DNA of 64,000 nt from Solwaraspora sp. WMMA2056 (GTDB taxonomy: Bacteria > Actinomycetota > Actinomycetes > Mycobacteriales > Micromonosporaceae), in assembly GCF_030345095.1 (NCBI RefSeq), contig NZ_CP128360.1, positions 2,728,001 through 2,792,000 on the forward strand. Reading direction: 5' to 3'. Of the stretch, positions 62,260 to 64,000 are shown in pieces (within the stretch, counting starts at the first letter, position 1; each line of letters starts with the position of its first letter). The position numbers and the translations under genes are program-made. Below the pieces are notes generated by a model. The model had not been told where the DNA came from and did no database searches. It saw only the letters and a list, made by a program, of their open reading frames with translations.

Positions 62260-63906
62260 ATGTCGGACGATTTCCGCAATCTTCCACAGAACCTGATATC
62301 CCGTCGCGCGATGCTGCGCGGCGCCGGCCTGCTCGGCCTCGGCTTCGGCGCCAGCAGCCTGCTCGCGGCCTGTGGCGTCGCGTCTGACGGCAACGACGAC
62401 GGCGACGACAGCGGCACCACCGGCGGCACCCTGACCCTCGGGATCGACGCCACCAGCGCCGTCAACGACCCCGCTTTCTACACCTCGCTCGGTGACTGGA
62501 TGGCCGTCGACTGCATCTGCCGGGGCCTGACCTTCATCTCGTTCGAGACCACCGAGCCGCAGGCCGACCTGGCCGAGAGCTGGGAAATCTCCGACGACGG
62601 ACTGACCTACACGTTCACCCTGCGCCAGGGGGTGACCTTCCACGACGGCAACACCTTCACCTCCGCCGACGTGCTGGCCAGTCTCGGCCGGCAGTTCAAC
62701 GCCGACGACCCGACCCTGCCCGACGGTGCCTCCCGGCCGTTGAACAGCCTCGGCGCCAACGTCGCCTCGCTCGACGCCCCCGACGAGTACACCGTGGTGA
62801 TGGTGCTCAACACCCCCGACGCGACGGTGCTCAACCGGCTGTCCGACATCGGTGGGCGGATCATCTCCAAGGCCGCCCTCGACGAGTACGGCGCCGACAT
62901 CGGCAAGAACCTCGTCGGCACCGGGCCGTTCAAGTTCTCCTCGGCGACCGCCGGCCAGCAGGTGGTGCTGACCGCGTTCGACGACTACCGCACCGGCCGT
63001 CCCAAGGTCGACCGGTTGGTGCTGCAGCAGGTGCAGGACCCGTCGACGATCGTGAGCTCGCTGCTCAGCGGCGACCTGTCCGCCACCCAGTTCACCCCGT
63101 ACTCGGCGATCGAACAGCTGAAGGCCGACGACGCGGTGACCTTCCACGAGACGCCGTACAGCTTCGACGCCATGATGATGATCGACGCCCGGCGGATCCC
63201 GGAGCTGGAGGTGCGCCAGGCCATCAACCTGGCGATCGACCGGGAAGCGATCATCGCCCAGGCGTTCTTCGGCATCGCGGCCCTGCCCGAGGGATACACC
63301 ATCCCGCCGTCGCAGAACGGCTACGACCCGAGCCTGGCCGACCTGAGCCGGTTCGACCCCGACGAGGCCCGCCGGCTGATCGAGGCCGCCGGTGCCACCG
63401 GTCGTGAGGTCGCCCTGATGGCCGCCAGCGACTCGTGGCACCCGCGTGCCGCCCAGATCGTCGCGCAGAACCTCACCGACATCGGGCTGACCGTGGTCAC
63501 CGACTCGGTCGACCCGGCCACCTACTTCAGCCGGCTGCTCGACCCGGACGACCCGTTCCACGAGCTGATGATCTGGGAACGCAACTCCTACATCCCGGAC
63601 CCGGACAACATGATCGGCGCGATGGGGATGCCGTCCGGTGTGTACGGCGACTTCACCTCCGGGTTCAAGACCCTGCCCGGGTCGGAGGCGTTCGCCGCCG
63701 ACCTGGCCGCGGCGAAGAACCTGCCCAACGGCGACGAGCGCACCGCCGCGTACACCGACATCCAGCGTCGCTTCGCCGAGCAGTACATGGTGCTGTCGAT
63801 GCTCTGCTACTCGGCCAACCCGGTGGTCACCGGCGCCAACGTCGAAGGTGCCAACGTCGCCGCGCTCGGCAGCCACCGCTGCTTCATGGAGAACGCCAGT
63901 GTCTGA
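62260..63906 (+). CDS. ABC transporter substrate-binding lipoprotein, oligopeptide/nickel family 5
   Basis: A 548-aa family 5 solute-binding protein. It starts with a twin-arginine-like signal (SRRAMLRGAG) and a lipobox ending LLAAC, so it is probably exported and lipid-anchored. The mature protein has typical motifs: LAESWEISDDGLTYTFTLRQ, GTGPFKF and RQAINLAIDREAI. Such proteins bind peptides but also amines, opines and glycosides. Controlled by the operator before it. The permease gene follows at the window edge. Confidence 0.95.
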   Translation: MSDDFRNLPQNLISRRAMLRGAGLLGLGFGASSLLAACGVASDGNDDGDDSGTTGGTLTLGIDATSAVNDPAFYTSLGDWMAVDCICRGLTFISFETTEPQADLAESWEISDDGLTYTFTLRQGVTFHDGNTFTSADVLASLGRQFNADDPTLPDGASRPLNSLGANVASLDAPDEYTVVMVLNTPDATVLNRLSDIGGRIISKAALDEYGADIGKNLVGTGPFKFSSATAGQQVVLTAFDDYRTGRPKVDRLVLQQVQDPSTIVSSLLSGDLSATQFTPYSAIEQLKADDAVTFHETPYSFDAMMMIDARRIPELEVRQAINLAIDREAIIAQAFFGIAALPEGYTIPPSQNGYDPSLADLSRFDPDEARRLIEAAGATGREVALMAASDSWHPRAAQIVAQNLTDIGLTVVTDSVDPATYFSRLLDPDDPFHELMIWERNSYIPDPDNMIGAMGMPSGVYGDFTSGFKTLPGSEAFAADLAAAKNLPNGDERTAAYTDIQRRFAEQYMVLSMLCYSANPVVTGANVEGANVAALGSHRCFMENASV

Positions 63907-63936
63907 GTCCACCCCCTCGGCCCGTCCGGGGGAGCA

Positions 63937-64000
63937 GTGACGGTCGCAGGGGCGCGGCCGGTCGGGCGATGGAGAGCCGGCTACGCCCGGCGCTCCATCG
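63937..64000 (+). CDS. Start of the next gene, probable ABC permease (cut by window edge)
   Basis: A GTG at 63937 preceded by GGGGGAG opens a frame that runs to the window edge with 21 residues (VTVAGARPVGRWRAGYARRS and one more). A basic N-terminus after a binding-protein gene is what an oligopeptide permease would show. Only position and ribosome site support it. Confidence 0.5.
   Translation, partial: MTVAGARPVGRWRAGYARRSI

Overview
The window is high-GC DNA with dense, often overlapping genes. Its gene families are typical of actinomycetes: mycothiol-linked enzymes (a DsbA-like protein and a DinB/maleylpyruvate-isomerase-fold protein), an Eis-type acetyltransferase, an XRE-DUF5753 regulator paired with DUF397 proteins, and an M. 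tuberculosis-type RpiB. A filamentous actinomycete of the Micromonosporaceae type is the best guess. This rests on gene style and not on any marker gene; no rRNA, tRNA, CRISPR or origin was seen.

Layout. 1-2.3 kb: tail of an unknown gene, a zinc alcohol dehydrogenase, a decayed stretch, a mini-GntR regulator and a small divergent gene. 2.3-12.3 kb: housekeeping and conserved genes (aminopeptidase N, DsbA-like, DUF1015, RpiB, Eis-like, PAP2 phosphatase, lipoprotein). 12.4-16.2 kb: cobalamin-dependent methionine synthase (metH), preceded by what reads as an S-adenosylhomocysteine riboswitch that can open or close the metH ribosome site. 16.4-20.6 kb: conserved proteins, a beta-propeller protein next to a MoaD/ThiS-like protein, an MFS exporter and a FabG-like reductase. 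20.6-25.7 kb: a GH43 glycosidase divergent from a sugar ABC importer that lacks its own ATPase. 25.8-28.6 kb: a large exported protein and an arginase-fold protein. 28.6-36 kb: a co-directional operon of GntR/FCD regulator, BMP-type nucleoside-like ABC importer and allophanate hydrolase, with a 19-bp hairpin before the last gene. 36-41.7 kb: small enzymes and regulators in divergent or convergent pairs. 41.8-44.6 kb: XRE-DUF5753/DUF397 locus, partly duplicated, with a complete IS3-family element (26-bp imperfect inverted repeats, 3-bp target duplication) inserted between the copies. 44.6-52 kb: MocR regulator/EamA exporter pair, an RHH protein, and a LysR-controlled methyltransferase/dehydrogenase pair.

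52-64 kb is the most unusual part: an amine-catabolism-like cluster. It contains a Rieske oxygenase, a glutamine-synthetase-like gamma-glutamyl ligase, an aldehyde dehydrogenase, an 849-aa fusion of a class V aminotransferase with a sarcosine/N-methyltryptophan-oxidase-like flavoenzyme, a GntR/FCD repressor, a copper (TPQ) amine oxidase and an oligopeptide-type ABC binding protein whose permease begins at the window edge. A rare palindrome, TTGGATCCAA, lies before each of the three transcription units of this cluster and nowhere else that I noticed. This marks the cluster as one regulon, probably for uptake and oxidation of an N-methylated or aromatic amine. No ferredoxin or reductase for the Rieske enzyme and no amidotransferase are visible inside the window.
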